This document shows, piece after piece, positions 28,071 to 36,677 of a stretch of 64,000 nucleotides of DNA. Every line of letters begins with the position of its first letter. Within the stretch, counting starts at the first letter, position 1. Below the pieces are notes generated by a model that saw only the letters and a program-made list of their open reading frames with translations, was not told the origin of the DNA and searched no databases. Location of the stretch: positions 372,001 through 436,000 of the forward strand of contig NZ_ASWO01000005.1 in NCBI RefSeq assembly GCF_000407605.1. The letters run 5' to 3'. A program made the translations under genes and the position numbers. The DNA comes from Enterococcus sulfureus ATCC 49903. Its GTDB lineage: Bacteria; Bacillota; Bacilli; Lactobacillales; Enterococcaceae.

Positions 28071-28992
28071 AAACTGTTGGTAAAATAGGTGTCGTAGGAA
28101 TCGTGAAGCCAGCTTTTACTAAGGCACTGACTGAAGCATTCAGCAGTTCTTCTTCGATTTGATATTGAAAGCCGTTTTTGACATAAAGCGTACTACGTAA
28201 CGCAAACATCCCATTGCCTAAATCGACCATTCCAAAAATAGAAGGAGGTGTGGTGATGCTGTCTTCATATTTCATTTCGATCTCATGATTGACTTTGCCA
28301 ATCACTGCGCGAATCTGTTCTAGATCTTCAGCAGGATCGATACGGACATCAACTAATACACGCATGTTTGCTCGCGAAGCATTACTGACGGTCGTGATAT
28401 TTCGATTGGGAATAAAATGAACCGTCCCATCAAATGCCTTCAGCTTCATCGTTCTAAGACCCACGCCCGTAACGGTTCCTTCGATATTTAAATTGGCTAA
28501 TTTGATATAATCACCAACGGATACTTGTTGTTCCATAATAATAAAAAATCCAGTAATAATATCATTCATAAACCCTTGTGCACCTAGACCAATGGCTAAC
28601 CCAATGATCCCAGCCCCAGCAAGTAAGGAGCCCACAGGAACACCTAAAGCTGAGAGTAATGAATAGACAAATAAAAAGCCTACCGTGTACTGCATGATGT
28701 TTCCGATCAAATTAAACATTGTATTCATCCGACTTGCATTCACACTATTTTTTCTATCATAGGATTTATGCGCTCGATTTAAAATCGCCAGAGATAATTT
28801 CCAAATAATTAAAAATAAAATAATAAGAAAAATGACCATAATCGTTTTTTGGATCACCAATGCGATCAATGCTTCCCAATCGATCGACGCCCACCATTTT
28901 TGCAGGGCATTTAATTGTTTGGTAGTTGGTTCAATAATTGAATTGGTACTGTCTGAGCTGACAGTAGACGTAACGCTTAGTAAAAGTGACAT
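28069..28992 (-). CDS. mscS: Small-conductance mechanosensitive channel (MscS family)
   Basis: A 307-aa membrane protein. Hydrophobic segments lie at about 42-65 and 90-115, followed by the pore helix rich in Gly and Ala (GSLLAGAGIIGLAIGLGAQGF), then the MscS beta domain (VGDYIKL, FIPNRNITTVSN) and the alpha/beta C-terminal domain. It opens on membrane tension to release solutes under hypo-osmotic shock. The N-terminal 35 residues are Ser/Thr-rich and polar. AAAGGA precedes the ATG by about 10 bases. Adjacent to a c-di-AMP receptor gene, a signal tied to osmolarity, but the genes are convergent. Confidence 0.93.
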   Translation of the reverse strand: MSLLLSVTSTVSSDSTNSIIEPTTKQLNALQKWWASIDWEALIALVIQKTIMVIFLIILFLIIWKLSLAILNRAHKSYDRKNSVNASRMNTMFNLIGNIMQYTVGFLFVYSLLSALGVPVGSLLAGAGIIGLAIGLGAQGFMNDIITGFFIIMEQQVSVGDYIKLANLNIEGTVTGVGLRTMKLKAFDGTVHFIPNRNITTVSNASRANMRVLVDVRIDPAEDLEQIRAVIGKVNHEIEMKYEDSITTPPSIFGMVDLGNGMFALRSTLYVKNGFQYQIEEELLNASVSALVKAGFTIPTTPILPTV

Positions 28993-29058
28993 CGAGTCAG
29001 TCCTTTCTGTTTTATCTGTCCATTATTGTAACATAGGGATAAAAGAAAGGTCGATAAA

Positions 29059-29814
29059 TTAAGATAAATGAACACCTTTATCTACAAAGATTGTTTCGCC
29101 GATAATGCCGCTTGATAGTGGACTGATTAAGAAGGCACAAGTATTTCCAACTTCTTCGATGGTCACACCCACGCTATCTGGTGTACGACTTTCAGATAAT
29201 TGGATCAATTTTTGGTAGTCTTTTACGCCAGTTACAGCCAATGTTTTAATAGCACCTGCAGAAATTGCGTTCACACGGATTTTTTCTGGAGAAAGATCAG
29301 CCGCCATGTAACGTACTGCAGCTTCTAAAGAGGCTTTAGCAATTCCCATCATATTGTAGTTTGGTACCGCACGTTCTGAACCTAAATACGTTAAGGTTAC
29401 GATTCCGCTGTTTTCAGCTAAGATTGGTTTTGCGTAGTGGCTAACCGCGATAAATGAATAGCTACTTACATCTTGTGCTAAAGCAAATCCATCACGAGAT
29501 AAGTCTAATACGCTTCCTTGTAAATCTTCTTTATTTGCATAGGCGATAGCATGCACTAACCCATGAATTTCTGATGTATAGTCTTTGATTGTCTCAAATG
29601 CTTGTTTAATGCTTTCATCATTAGCAACATCACATTCAACTAAAAATTCTGATCCGTCTAATAATTTTTCTAAAGATTTTTTCATACGGTCATTTTGGTA
29701 CGTATAGATCACTTCTGCACCTTGGTCGCGTAGTGCTTGAGCACAACCCCATGCAATACTGCGTTTGTTTGCGACGCCCATTACGACGACTTTTTTACCT
29801 TCTAGAAAACCCAT
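29059..29814 (-). CDS. fabI: Enoyl-[acyl-carrier-protein] reductase FabI
   Basis: A 251-aa NADH-type enoyl-ACP reductase that completes each fatty acid elongation cycle and is the triclosan target. Seen: GVANKRSIAWG (FabI-type NAD loop), the catalytic tyrosines in TLTYLGSERAVPNY and the lysine in MGIAKASLEA, and the C-terminal GETIFVDKG. The start at 29814 has AAGGAG 7 bases before it. It diverges from the fabN-type gene, with FabT-like boxes on both promoters (29887-29903 and 29950-29970). Confidence 0.96.
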   Translation of the reverse strand: MGFLEGKKVVVMGVANKRSIAWGCAQALRDQGAEVIYTYQNDRMKKSLEKLLDGSEFLVECDVANDESIKQAFETIKDYTSEIHGLVHAIAYANKEDLQGSVLDLSRDGFALAQDVSSYSFIAVSHYAKPILAENSGIVTLTYLGSERAVPNYNMMGIAKASLEAAVRYMAADLSPEKIRVNAISAGAIKTLAVTGVKDYQKLIQLSESRTPDSVGVTIEEVGNTCAFLISPLSSGIIGETIFVDKGVHLS

Positions 29815-29871
29815 AATGTCACTCCTTAAGTGTAAATGTATAGTAATATCATAAAACATCCATGATTTCTT

Positions 29872-29900
29872 ATTATTATCGAAAAAACTTTGATTGTCAA
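29872..29900 (-). promoter_or_regulatory. fabI promoter
   Basis: On the minus strand TTGACA (29900-29895), a 17-base spacer and AATAAT (29877-29872). The FabT-type box at 29887-29903 covers the -35. Confidence 0.65.
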
Positions 29901-29903
29901 ACT
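29887..29903. promoter_or_regulatory. FabT-type operator 1
   Basis: ACTTTGATTGTCAAACT, with a perfect TTTGA-N3-TCAAA dyad, close to the streptococcal FabT site (AnTTTGATTATCAAATT as I recall it). It overlaps the fabI -35, so binding should repress fabI. Confidence 0.7.
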
Positions 29904-29927
29904 AATTTTTAATTCTCTTAATAGTTA

Positions 29928-29956
29928 TTGAATATTTTAGTAAAATATGATACTTT
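29928..29956 (+). promoter_or_regulatory. Promoter of the fabN-type gene
   Basis: TTGAAT (29928-29933), a 17-base spacer and TACTTT (29951-29956) preceded by TGA, an extended -10. The second FabT-type box covers the -10. Confidence 0.55.
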
Positions 29957-29970
29957 GATAACCAAAGTAT
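29950..29970. promoter_or_regulatory. FabT-type operator 2
   Basis: A palindrome with 8-bp arms ATACTTTG and CAAAGTAT around five bases. The core TTTGATAACCAAA resembles operator 1. It covers the -10 and the likely start of transcription of the fabN-type gene. Confidence 0.6.
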
Positions 29971-30000
29971 TTATTTATGGATTCGAAAAGAGGATGACTC

Positions 30001-30441
30001 ATGAAAAAATTGTTGACTGAAACTGAAGTAATGGATTTGATCCCAAATCGTTACCCGATTATTTATATTGACTATGTAGATGAAATTGAATCTGGGAAAA
30101 AAATTATCGCAACAAAAAATGTAACGATCAATGAAGACTTTTTCCAAGGACATTTCCCTGGAAACCCAGTCATGCCTGGTGCATTGATTTTAGAAACTTT
30201 AGCACAAGCAGGTTCGATCCTGATTTTAAAATCAGAAGAATTTTTAGGACGCACCGCGTATATCGGAGGCATCAATAAAGCCAAATTCCGTCGCAAAGTC
30301 GTTCCAGGTGACACGATGAAATTGTCATTTGAGATTACAAAAATCAAAGGCTCAGTTGGGATTGCTGATGCTGTAGCTACTGTGGAAGGTAAAGTATGCG
30401 CACAATGTGAATTTACCTTTATCGTAGGAGAACAAAAATAA
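30001..30441 (+). CDS. fabN: 3-hydroxyacyl-ACP dehydratase, FabN/FabZ type
   Basis: A 146-aa hotdog dehydratase. The catalytic His is in GHFPGNPVMPG and the catalytic Glu in LETLAQ. The opening IPNRYPIIYIDYVDE and the INKAKFRRKVVPGD segment resemble enterococcal FabN, a FabZ homologue that also isomerises trans-2 to cis-3-decenoyl-ACP for unsaturated fatty acid synthesis. Isomerase activity cannot be decided by eye, so FabZ is the alternative. Pairing with fabI and the shared FabT-type boxes support FabN. GAGGATG precedes the ATG; a double hairpin follows. Confidence 0.85.
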   Translation: MKKLLTETEVMDLIPNRYPIIYIDYVDEIESGKKIIATKNVTINEDFFQGHFPGNPVMPGALILETLAQAGSILILKSEEFLGRTAYIGGINKAKFRRKVVPGDTMKLSFEITKIKGSVGIADAVATVEGKVCAQCEFTFIVGEQK

Positions 30442-30463
30442 AGCACACGAATTTCGTGTGCTT
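30441..30463. terminator. Hairpin after the fabN-type gene (acts for the minus strand)
   Basis: AAGCACACGA and TCGTGTGCTT form a perfect stem. On the minus strand it is followed by TATTTTTG, which suits termination of the cyclophilin gene. Confidence 0.6.
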
Positions 30464-30466
30464 AAC

Positions 30467-30495
30467 GCTTACTTCACTCGAGGTAAGCTTTTTTT
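30467..30495 (+). terminator. Terminator after the fabN-type gene
   Basis: GCTTAC (30467-30472) and GTAAGC (30483-30488) with further pairing inside, followed by seven T. It runs into the stop of the convergent cyclophilin gene. Confidence 0.75.
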
Positions 30496-31255
30496 ATTTT
30501 TCTGTAGCTTCTTGTAATACTTCAATAGACGTAATTTTAACTGGATCTACAGGTTTTGAATTTTCGCCTGTTTCACTTGTTGTCACTTTTTCTTTGGCGA
30601 TTTTATCGACGACATCCATACCGTCGATGACTTGACCAAACACAGCGTATTTGCCATCAAGTTCAGGTCGGCCACCATCTTTATACGCATCGATGATTTT
30701 TTGCGGGTAGTATTGGATGGCTAGACCGTCTGATTTGTCTTCGTGATTTTGAACGATGAAGAATTGGCTTCCTAGACTATCTGGTGCACTGCTGCTGGCC
30801 ATGGAAAGGGCACCATTTAAATGATACAATTGATTTGAGGTCTCAGCTTCAAATCCTTTGCCCCAAATACTCTCTCCCCCCGTACCGTCACCTTTTGGAT
30901 CACCACTTTGAATCATAAAATCTTCAATAACACGATGGAAAGTCACGTTATTATAGTAGCCTTCTTTAGCGTGAGTGATAAAGTTCTCCACAGCTTTAGG
31001 AGCAATTTTGGGAAATAGTTTGATTTTAATCGCGCCATCTGTAGTATTGAGTTGGACAAGATCTTCATCTGCTTTGACGTTTTTATCCAATTGCGGCAAG
31101 TCTAATGCATTTAGATCTACGGAATCGCTTGTTTTGGTTTCACTTTGAGTCGTAGTCGTACTCGTTGCTGTCGTTTTTGTATCGTTGGTACAGGCACTTA
31201 ATGCAACAGTGGTTAAGGCAAGTGTTGCAAGTGTCCACATGATTTTTTTGTTCAC
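30494..31255 (-). CDS. Peptidyl-prolyl cis-trans isomerase lipoprotein (cyclophilin type)
   Basis: A 253-aa exported cyclophilin. A signal peptide with lipobox (LSAC) is followed by a Thr/Ser-rich linker and then the cyclophilin domain from about residue 60: FHRVIEDFMIQSGDP, GSQFFIV and FGQVIDGMDVVDKIA are family motifs. It catalyses proline isomerisation in proteins folding outside the membrane. I prefer the GTG at 31255 (AGGAG 8 bases away); an ATG at 31261 is in frame but only 2 bases from the Shine-Dalgarno sequence. Confidence 0.93.
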   Translation of the reverse strand: MNKKIMWTLATLALTTVALSACTNDTKTTATSTTTTQSETKTSDSVDLNALDLPQLDKNVKADEDLVQLNTTDGAIKIKLFPKIAPKAVENFITHAKEGYYNNVTFHRVIEDFMIQSGDPKGDGTGGESIWGKGFEAETSNQLYHLNGALSMASSSAPDSLGSQFFIVQNHEDKSDGLAIQYYPQKIIDAYKDGGRPELDGKYAVFGQVIDGMDVVDKIAKEKVTTSETGENSKPVDPVKITSIEVLQEATEK

Positions 31256-31392
31256 AGTCATTGCTCCTTTTATTCTGATACTCTTATGATACCAAAACAT
31301 TTAAGTAACGTAAGTAAAAAACAAGAAGTTTTAAGAAAAATATTGAGAAACGAGAAGCTTTTCTCTATACTACCTATAGAAAGAGGTGGAAC

Positions 31393-32319
31393 ATGAAGAT
31401 TTTTATCCGGATATTTTTTGTTTTGTTATTTATAGTAGTGGTGGGATTGATATTTGCAGGAAATTATTTTTATAATTATGCCGTCGTTCCATCAGAAAAA
31501 AGTTTTTTAGAATCGGATACACCCGGAACTAAAGTGAAAAAATCGGCTGATCAAGAATGGTTTGAACAAGCCACTGGCCGAACCGATTGGCATTTAACGG
31601 CTGAAGATGGGTTAAAATTGCGCGCTATTTATATTCCAAGTGATAGTCCCTCAACAAAGACGGCTCTAGTGGTACATGGGTACATGGGCAAAGCAGACAC
31701 AATGGCGGCGTATGCGAAGATGTACCATGACATGGGCTATAATGTCTTAGTCCCAGATGCGCGCGGTCATGGCCAAAGTGAAGGGGATTATATTGGATTT
31801 GGCTGGCATGAACGTCGTGATATGGTGGGATGGATTGATGAAATCATCCAAAAAAATGGTTCCGATGAAACCATTACACTATTTGGGATTAGTATGGGGG
31901 CAGCGACGGTCATGATGACTGCCGGTGAACCGTTACCAAAAAATGTCGTTTCGATCGTCGAAGATTGCGGGTATGCTTCTGTCAATGAAGAATTGACCTA
32001 TCAATTAAAAGAATTATTTGGTTTACCAGCCTTTCCATTGATTCCGGTAACAAGCTTAGTCACCAAAGTCCGTGCAAATTACTTTTTTGGCGAAGCAGAT
32101 GTTGTCAAACAGTTGCATAAAAATCAACTGCCAATATTGTTTATCCATGGAGATGCGGATACTTTTGTACCGTTTCACATGTTAGATGAAGTCTATGAGG
32201 CAACGAATGGTCCAAAAGAAAAATGGGTCGTACCTGGTGCAGAACATGCGAAAAGTTATGCTGTGGATCCTGAACAATACCGTCAAAAAGTAAAGGCCTT
32301 TTTAGAAAAGTACAATTAA
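31393..32319 (+). CDS. Membrane-anchored alpha/beta hydrolase
   Basis: A 308-aa protein with an N-terminal hydrophobic anchor (about residues 4-25) and an extracellular alpha/beta hydrolase domain. The nucleophile Ser is in GISMG, the acid Asp in HGDADTFVPF and the His in GAEHAKSY; the oxyanion region is VVHGYMGKA. The layout resembles B. subtilis YqkD-type hydrolases. The substrate is unknown. AGAGGTGG precedes the ATG. It is monocistronic, divergent from the cyclophilin gene. Confidence 0.87.
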   Translation: MKIFIRIFFVLLFIVVVGLIFAGNYFYNYAVVPSEKSFLESDTPGTKVKKSADQEWFEQATGRTDWHLTAEDGLKLRAIYIPSDSPSTKTALVVHGYMGKADTMAAYAKMYHDMGYNVLVPDARGHGQSEGDYIGFGWHERRDMVGWIDEIIQKNGSDETITLFGISMGAATVMMTAGEPLPKNVVSIVEDCGYASVNEELTYQLKELFGLPAFPLIPVTSLVTKVRANYFFGEADVVKQLHKNQLPILFIHGDADTFVPFHMLDEVYEATNGPKEKWVVPGAEHAKSYAVDPEQYRQKVKAFLEKYN

Positions 32320-32363
32320 ATCAAACGGACAATGAGAGATTTAGGAGAGTCTAGGGAAAGTAA

Positions 32364-32392
32364 TAGACAAACGACTAGTCAGTAGGTACAAT
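32364..32392 (+). promoter_or_regulatory. Candidate obgE promoter
   Basis: TAGACA (32364-32369), a 17-base spacer and TACAAT (32387-32392), about 54 bases before the start codon. Confidence 0.5.
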
Positions 32393-32445
32393 GAAAGAGA
32401 CTTTTTGACACACTAGGTTAGTATATAGAATGGAGGACAAGTTTA

Positions 32446-33759
32446 ATGTCCATGTTTTTAGATCAAGTAACAATTGACGTCAAAGCCGGAAAAGGCGGCG
32501 ACGGAATGGTCGCGTTTCGCCGTGAGAAATACGTACCAGATGGCGGACCTGCCGGAGGTGACGGTGGACGTGGTGGCGATGTGATTTTAGAAGTTGATGA
32601 GGGCTTGCGCACGTTAATGGATTTTCGCTTTAATCGTCACTTTAAAGCAATTCCTGGAGAAAACGGGATGAGTAAAGGGATGCACGGTCGGGGATCAGAA
32701 GATCTATACGTGAAAGTGCCACAAGGAACGACAGTACGTGATGCAGAGACGGGCGCATTTATCGGAGATTTAGTCGAGCAAGGCCAAACCTTGGTGATCG
32801 CAAAAGGCGGTCGCGGTGGACGTGGGAATATCCGATTTGCTTCACCTCGTAATCCAGCACCAGAGATTGCTGAAAATGGTGAGCCTGGCCAAGAACGCAA
32901 GATCGAACTAGAATTAAAAGTATTAGCCGATGTAGGTTTAGTTGGATTTCCTTCAGTAGGAAAATCAACCTTACTTTCAGTGATTTCTTCAGCCAAACCT
33001 AAAATTGGCGCGTATCACTTTACAACGTTAGTTCCAAATCTAGGAATGGTTACAACAAGCGAAGGCCAAAGCTTTGTGGTAGCAGATCTTCCAGGATTGA
33101 TTGAAGGAGCTTCACAAGGTGTGGGCTTAGGAACGCAATTTTTACGTCATATCGAACGGACACGTGTTATTTTGCATATTGTCGATATGAGCGGTATGGA
33201 AGGTCGCGACCCTTATGAAGATTATCTAGCAATCAATGCAGAGCTAGCGACACATAACTTGCGCTTGTTAGAACGTCCGCAGTTGATCGTGGCCAATAAA
33301 ATGGATATGCCAGACGCTGAAGAAAACTTAAAACTCTTCAAAGAAAAACTAGCAGCTGAACAAGACGATGAATTTGCAGATCCAATTCCGGTCTTCCCAA
33401 TTTCAGGGGTAACACGACAAGGAATTGATGCTTTATTGAATGCGACTGCTGAATTGCTTGATGTGACAGATGAATTCTTATTATATGAAGAAGAAGTGGA
33501 AGAAGATGTAGTCGAATATGGCTTACGCAATGAAGGACCTGAGTTTGTGATCGATCGTCAACCAGATGCTTCTTGGATCTTAAGTGGTGAAAAACTAGAA
33601 AAACTATTTGAGATGACGAATTTTGATCATGATGAAACGGTCATGCGTTTTGCCCGTCAATTACGTGCAATGGGTGTCGACGAAGCGTTACGTACTCGTG
33701 GAGCTAAAGATGGTGACATCGTACGAATCGGGAACTTCGAGTTTGAATTTGTAGAATAA
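32446..33759 (+). CDS. obgE: Obg family GTPase
   Basis: A 437-aa Obg/CgtA GTPase tied to 50S ribosome assembly and stringent response. It has the Gly-rich Obg fold (about 1-158, [10 protein letters not shown]), the G domain with G1 [10 protein letters not shown] (about 165), the DLPGLIEGA switch and NKMD, and a C-terminal OCT domain (about 355-430). Length is typical of Firmicutes Obg. GGAGG precedes the ATG by 9 bases; a second ATG two codons on is less well placed. Confidence 0.97.
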   Translation: MSMFLDQVTIDVKAGKGGDGMVAFRREKYVPDGGPAGGDGGRGGDVILEVDEGLRTLMDFRFNRHFKAIPGENGMSKGMHGRGSEDLYVKVPQGTTVRDAETGAFIGDLVEQGQTLVIAKGGRGGRGNIRFASPRNPAPEIAENGEPGQERKIELELKVLADVGLVGFPSVGKSTLLSVISSAKPKIGAYHFTTLVPNLGMVTTSEGQSFVVADLPGLIEGASQGVGLGTQFLRHIERTRVILHIVDMSGMEGRDPYEDYLAINAELATHNLRLLERPQLIVANKMDMPDAEENLKLFKEKLAAEQDDEFADPIPVFPISGVTRQGIDALLNATAELLDVTDEFLLYEEEVEEDVVEYGLRNEGPEFVIDRQPDASWILSGEKLEKLFEMTNFDHDETVMRFARQLRAMGVDEALRTRGAKDGDIVRIGNFEFEFVE

Positions 33760-33763
33760 ATAT

Positions 33764-33801
33764 AAATAAGAAGAAGCTCTTTATGAGTTTCTTCTTATTT
33801 C
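33764..33801 (+). terminator. Terminator after obgE
   Basis: AAATAAGAAGAAGCTC and GAGTTTCTTCTTATTT around TTTAT, with a following T-rich stretch. Confidence 0.75.
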
Positions 33802-33862
33802 TTTGTGTTTTCCTTATTTATTGGTAGAATAAAAAGAAAACGCAAAGAAAGAAGTGGTCTAG

Positions 33863-34414
33863 ATGGAAAAACGAGTGATCGTCGTGACGTTTGAGGAAAA
33901 TGCACTGGCCTATCAAGCATTTTCAGAAGCAAAAAAACTTTATGCGACAAGACAATTAAAAGTGGAACAAATGGCTGTTGTGAAACATTCTGAAGATGGC
34001 GAACATAAATTTTCGATTGAAGATTTTTTTGATCCAACAGGTTCGAATGCGACAACGACAGGTGGTATCATTGGAATGATCGTTGGTGTATTAGTCAGTC
34101 CACTTGCCATATTACTTGGTTGGTTTGGCGGAAGTTTAATCGGCGCAAGTAAAGATGCTAAAGAGTTATCCACAGCAAAAAATATTTTCGAACATTTAAT
34201 CAGTCAAATCAATGAAGGAAATACTGGATTGATCTTGATTGTTGAAGAAGACGACAATCGTCCATTGAACGAATTGATGATGAATCAGTTAGGTGGGTCG
34301 ATTCACCGCTTTACTTTTGAAGAGGTGGAATCAGAAATTAAACATGCAAAAGAAGTGCAAGATGAAACAAGTGCCTCGACAAAAGAAAATTGGATGGCAC
34401 GACATAAAAAATAA
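33863..34414 (+). CDS. DUF1269-type membrane-associated protein
   Basis: A 183-aa protein. A mixed alpha/beta N-terminal part is followed by a Gly-rich hydrophobic stretch (about 72-97: GGIIGMIVGVLVSPLAILLG) and a second domain that ends in LILIVEE and a charged tail. This layout is that of DUF1269, whose function is unknown. The ribosome binding site is weak (AGAAG region). It begins soon after the obgE terminator and is followed after 21 bases by rnz. Confidence 0.75.
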   Translation: MEKRVIVVTFEENALAYQAFSEAKKLYATRQLKVEQMAVVKHSEDGEHKFSIEDFFDPTGSNATTTGGIIGMIVGVLVSPLAILLGWFGGSLIGASKDAKELSTAKNIFEHLISQINEGNTGLILIVEEDDNRPLNELMMNQLGGSIHRFTFEEVESEIKHAKEVQDETSASTKENWMARHKK

Positions 34415-34435
34415 GCAAAAGAAACGAGTCGAAAG

Positions 34436-35374
34436 ATGGAATTAGAATTTTTAGGTACGGGCGCGGGTGTCCCAGCAAAACACCGTAATGTGACATCGAT
34501 TGCATTAAAATTACTAGATGAACGCAATAAAGTATGGTTGTTCGATTGTGGTGAAGGGACGCAAATGCAAATTTTACGTACCACAATTCGTCCGCGAAAA
34601 ATTGAAAAAATCTTTATTACACATTTACACGGAGATCATATTTTCGGATTACCTGGATTATTAAGTAGCCGGTCTTTTCAAGGTGGCGATGAAGGGTTAG
34701 AAATTTATGGACCAAAAGGGATCGAAGAATATGTTCGTACGTCTCTGAAACTCTCACAATCTCGTTTATCTTATCCGCTGACGTTTATCGAATTAGATGA
34801 AGAAGGACTGATTTTTGAGGATGATCGGTTTCAAGTCTTTACTAAAAGGTTAGACCATGGGATTGAGTGTTTTGGGTATCGAGTGGTTGAAAAAGATTAT
34901 CCAGGAGAATTGCAAGTAGCACAACTTACGGCTTTAGGCGTGACACCTGGCCCCATCTTTGGTCGATTAAAACGAGGGGAAACGGTCACGTTAGAAAGCG
35001 GTGAAACAATCAATGGATTAGACTTTCTAGGCAAGGCTAAAAAAGGGAGAATCGTGACGATATTAGGCGATACAAGATATTGTCCAGCAGCGATCGAACT
35101 GGCGCAACATGCAGATGTGTTAGTCCACGAAAGTACATTCAATAAGCATGAAGCCAAAATGGCGCGTGCCTATTGTCATTCCACAACATATCAAGCCGCA
35201 ACCGTTGCGCAAAAAGCCAACGTACGTCTATTGTGTTTAACGCATATTAGCGCACGTTATCTAGCCAAAGAATCAAAGGAACTTGAACAAGAAGCACAAG
35301 AGATTTTTGAACATAGTCAACTCATGAAAGATTTTGATATAATCGATATTCCATTTCAAACAGAAGAGGTGTAG
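34436..35374 (+). CDS. rnz: Ribonuclease Z
   Basis: A 312-aa metallo-beta-lactamase-fold endonuclease that trims tRNA 3' ends lacking encoded CCA. The zinc motif is [13 protein letters not shown]; later ligands lie in RLDHG, LGDTRYC and LTHISARY. The N-terminal [16 protein letters not shown] is diagnostic of bacterial RNase Z. The ribosome binding site is poor, so translation may depend on the gene before it. The next gene, an SDR, is the same neighbour as in B. subtilis (rnz-yqjQ). Confidence 0.96.
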   Translation: MELEFLGTGAGVPAKHRNVTSIALKLLDERNKVWLFDCGEGTQMQILRTTIRPRKIEKIFITHLHGDHIFGLPGLLSSRSFQGGDEGLEIYGPKGIEEYVRTSLKLSQSRLSYPLTFIELDEEGLIFEDDRFQVFTKRLDHGIECFGYRVVEKDYPGELQVAQLTALGVTPGPIFGRLKRGETVTLESGETINGLDFLGKAKKGRIVTILGDTRYCPAAIELAQHADVLVHESTFNKHEAKMARAYCHSTTYQAATVAQKANVRLLCLTHISARYLAKESKELEQEAQEIFEHSQLMKDFDIIDIPFQTEEV

Positions 35375-35377
35375 AAG

Positions 35378-36166
35378 ATGAAGTTAAAAGGTAAAGTTGT
35401 GTTTGTAACAGGAGCTTCAGCAGGGTTAGGAAAAAAAATCTGTTATGAGGCGGCTAAACAAGGTGCGATCGTAGTGGCCTGTGCCCGACGAATCGATGAA
35501 TTAACAAAAGTAAAACAAACGTGTGCTGCATTAAGTAAACAAGAAGCATTTTGTTATCAATTAGATGTTTCAAATCCTACACAAGTTGATCAAGTTCTAG
35601 AAGCTATTTCTTTAGAAGTCGGTCCTATCGATGTCTTGGTCAATAATGCAGGTTTTGGTATTTTTGAAGATTTTGTCGCGTTTGATTTTGAAAAAACACG
35701 CCAAATGTTCGAAGTCAATGTATTAGGATTGATGTATATTACACAAAAAATCGCCGCACAGATGGTACAAGCCCAAAAAGGAAGCATTATCAATATTGCG
35801 TCGATTGCTGGGAAGATCGCGACACCAAAAACTGCGGTTTATTCGGCTACAAAATTTGCTGTATTAGGATTTTCAAATGCGTTGCGTCTTGAATTGAAAC
35901 CATATGGTGTAAGTGTTACTACAGTAAATCCTGGACCAATGGAAACAAACTTTTTCACTACGGCAGATCCTTCAGGAAACTACGTCAACGGCGTGAAACC
36001 TTTCTTATCAAGTCCAGAAGTATTAGCTAAAAAAATTGTACGAACGATGCATAAACCAAAGCGCGAAATCAATCAGCCGAAAATTATGAACGCAGCAGCA
36101 AAAGCGTATACGCTATTTCCAAGTGTGGGTGATTATTTAGCAAGTGGTATTTTAAATAAAAAATAA
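35378..36166 (+). CDS. Short-chain dehydrogenase/reductase (YqjQ-like)
   Basis: A 262-aa classical SDR. The cofactor motif is TGASAGLG (about 11-18), NNAG is near 88, the catalytic Ser is in INIASIAGK and the catalytic pair is YSATK. The acid residue after beta-2 is replaced by ARR, which favours NADP(H). Similar proteins sit next to rnz in Bacillus (YqjQ). Substrate unknown. The start codon follows GAGGTG and is 4 bases after the rnz stop. Confidence 0.9.
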   Translation: MKLKGKVVFVTGASAGLGKKICYEAAKQGAIVVACARRIDELTKVKQTCAALSKQEAFCYQLDVSNPTQVDQVLEAISLEVGPIDVLVNNAGFGIFEDFVAFDFEKTRQMFEVNVLGLMYITQKIAAQMVQAQKGSIINIASIAGKIATPKTAVYSATKFAVLGFSNALRLELKPYGVSVTTVNPGPMETNFFTTADPSGNYVNGVKPFLSSPEVLAKKIVRTMHKPKREINQPKIMNAAAKAYTLFPSVGDYLASGILNKK

Positions 36167-36193
36167 GTGAATGTAGTATAAAGGGGTTAGGAC

Positions 36194-36592
36194 ATGAAAA
36201 ATCAGTGGCGAGTTATAGTAGGGTTAGTATTGGCATTTATTATCGTGATCTTTGCAGTGTTAAATAATCAAGACGTAAAGATTAGTTTTGGGTTTACACA
36301 ATTGAATGCGCCGCTTGTATTGGTGATTATGGGATCAGCATTTATTGGCGCAGTCGTGATCGCGTTAGTAGCGACTAGCGGCTATTTGAAGCAAAAGAAA
36401 ACAATTAAAGAGTTGCGCAATCAAGCATTGACTGACGATGCAATCATCGAACGTCGAGTAGCAGAAAAACGTGCCGAATTAGAGCGCGAATATGCAAACA
36501 AAGCAGTCGAAATGCAACAAGCATTTGATCAAAATCAAGTCTCGATCGAAGAGGCGAATGAAACTAAATCGTTAGACGATACAATCGAATAA
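36194..36592 (+). CDS. LapA-domain (DUF1049) membrane protein
   Basis: A 132-aa protein with two hydrophobic helices (about 6-24 and 40-62, with NNQDVKISFGF between) and a long charged, coiled-coil-like C-terminal tail (about 70-115) rich in Glu and Arg. This is the LapA/DUF1049 layout, which in E. coli acts with LapB in envelope assembly; a role in this LPS-free organism is unknown. GGGGTTAGG lies before the ATG. It is the last gene before a strong terminator. Confidence 0.8.
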   Translation: MKNQWRVIVGLVLAFIIVIFAVLNNQDVKISFGFTQLNAPLVLVIMGSAFIGAVVIALVATSGYLKQKKTIKELRNQALTDDAIIERRVAEKRAELEREYANKAVEMQQAFDQNQVSIEEANETKSLDDTIE

Positions 36593-36594
36593 AA

Positions 36595-36639
36595 AAAGAA
36601 AAGAAGAAGTCCTAAAGAGGTGACTTCTTCTCTTTTTTT
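36595..36639 (+). terminator. Terminator before recJ
   Basis: GAAGAAGTC and GACTTCTTC with extended A/T flanks and a T run. The recJ promoter -10 (36651-36656) lies immediately after. Confidence 0.85.
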
Positions 36640-36647
36640 GGCTTTTT

Positions 36648-36656
36648 TGCTATAAT
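36648..36656 (+). promoter_or_regulatory. Extended -10 promoter of recJ
   Basis: TGCTATAAT, a perfect extended -10, at 36648-36656. The start codon is 21 bases further on, so the leader would be only about 15 bases and begins right at the Shine-Dalgarno sequence. Confidence 0.65.
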
Positions 36657-36677
36657 ATGCAAGTTGGGAGTGATTGT

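Noticed and set aside
31325-31340. CodY-like sequence between the cyclophilin and hydrolase genes
   Set aside because: Only 12 of 15 positions match, which is common by chance in AT-rich intergenic DNA.
32405-32429. TTGACA at 32405 with TATATA/TATAGA as the obgE promoter
   Set aside because: Spacing is only 11-13 bases; the TAGACA-17-TACAAT pair upstream fits better.
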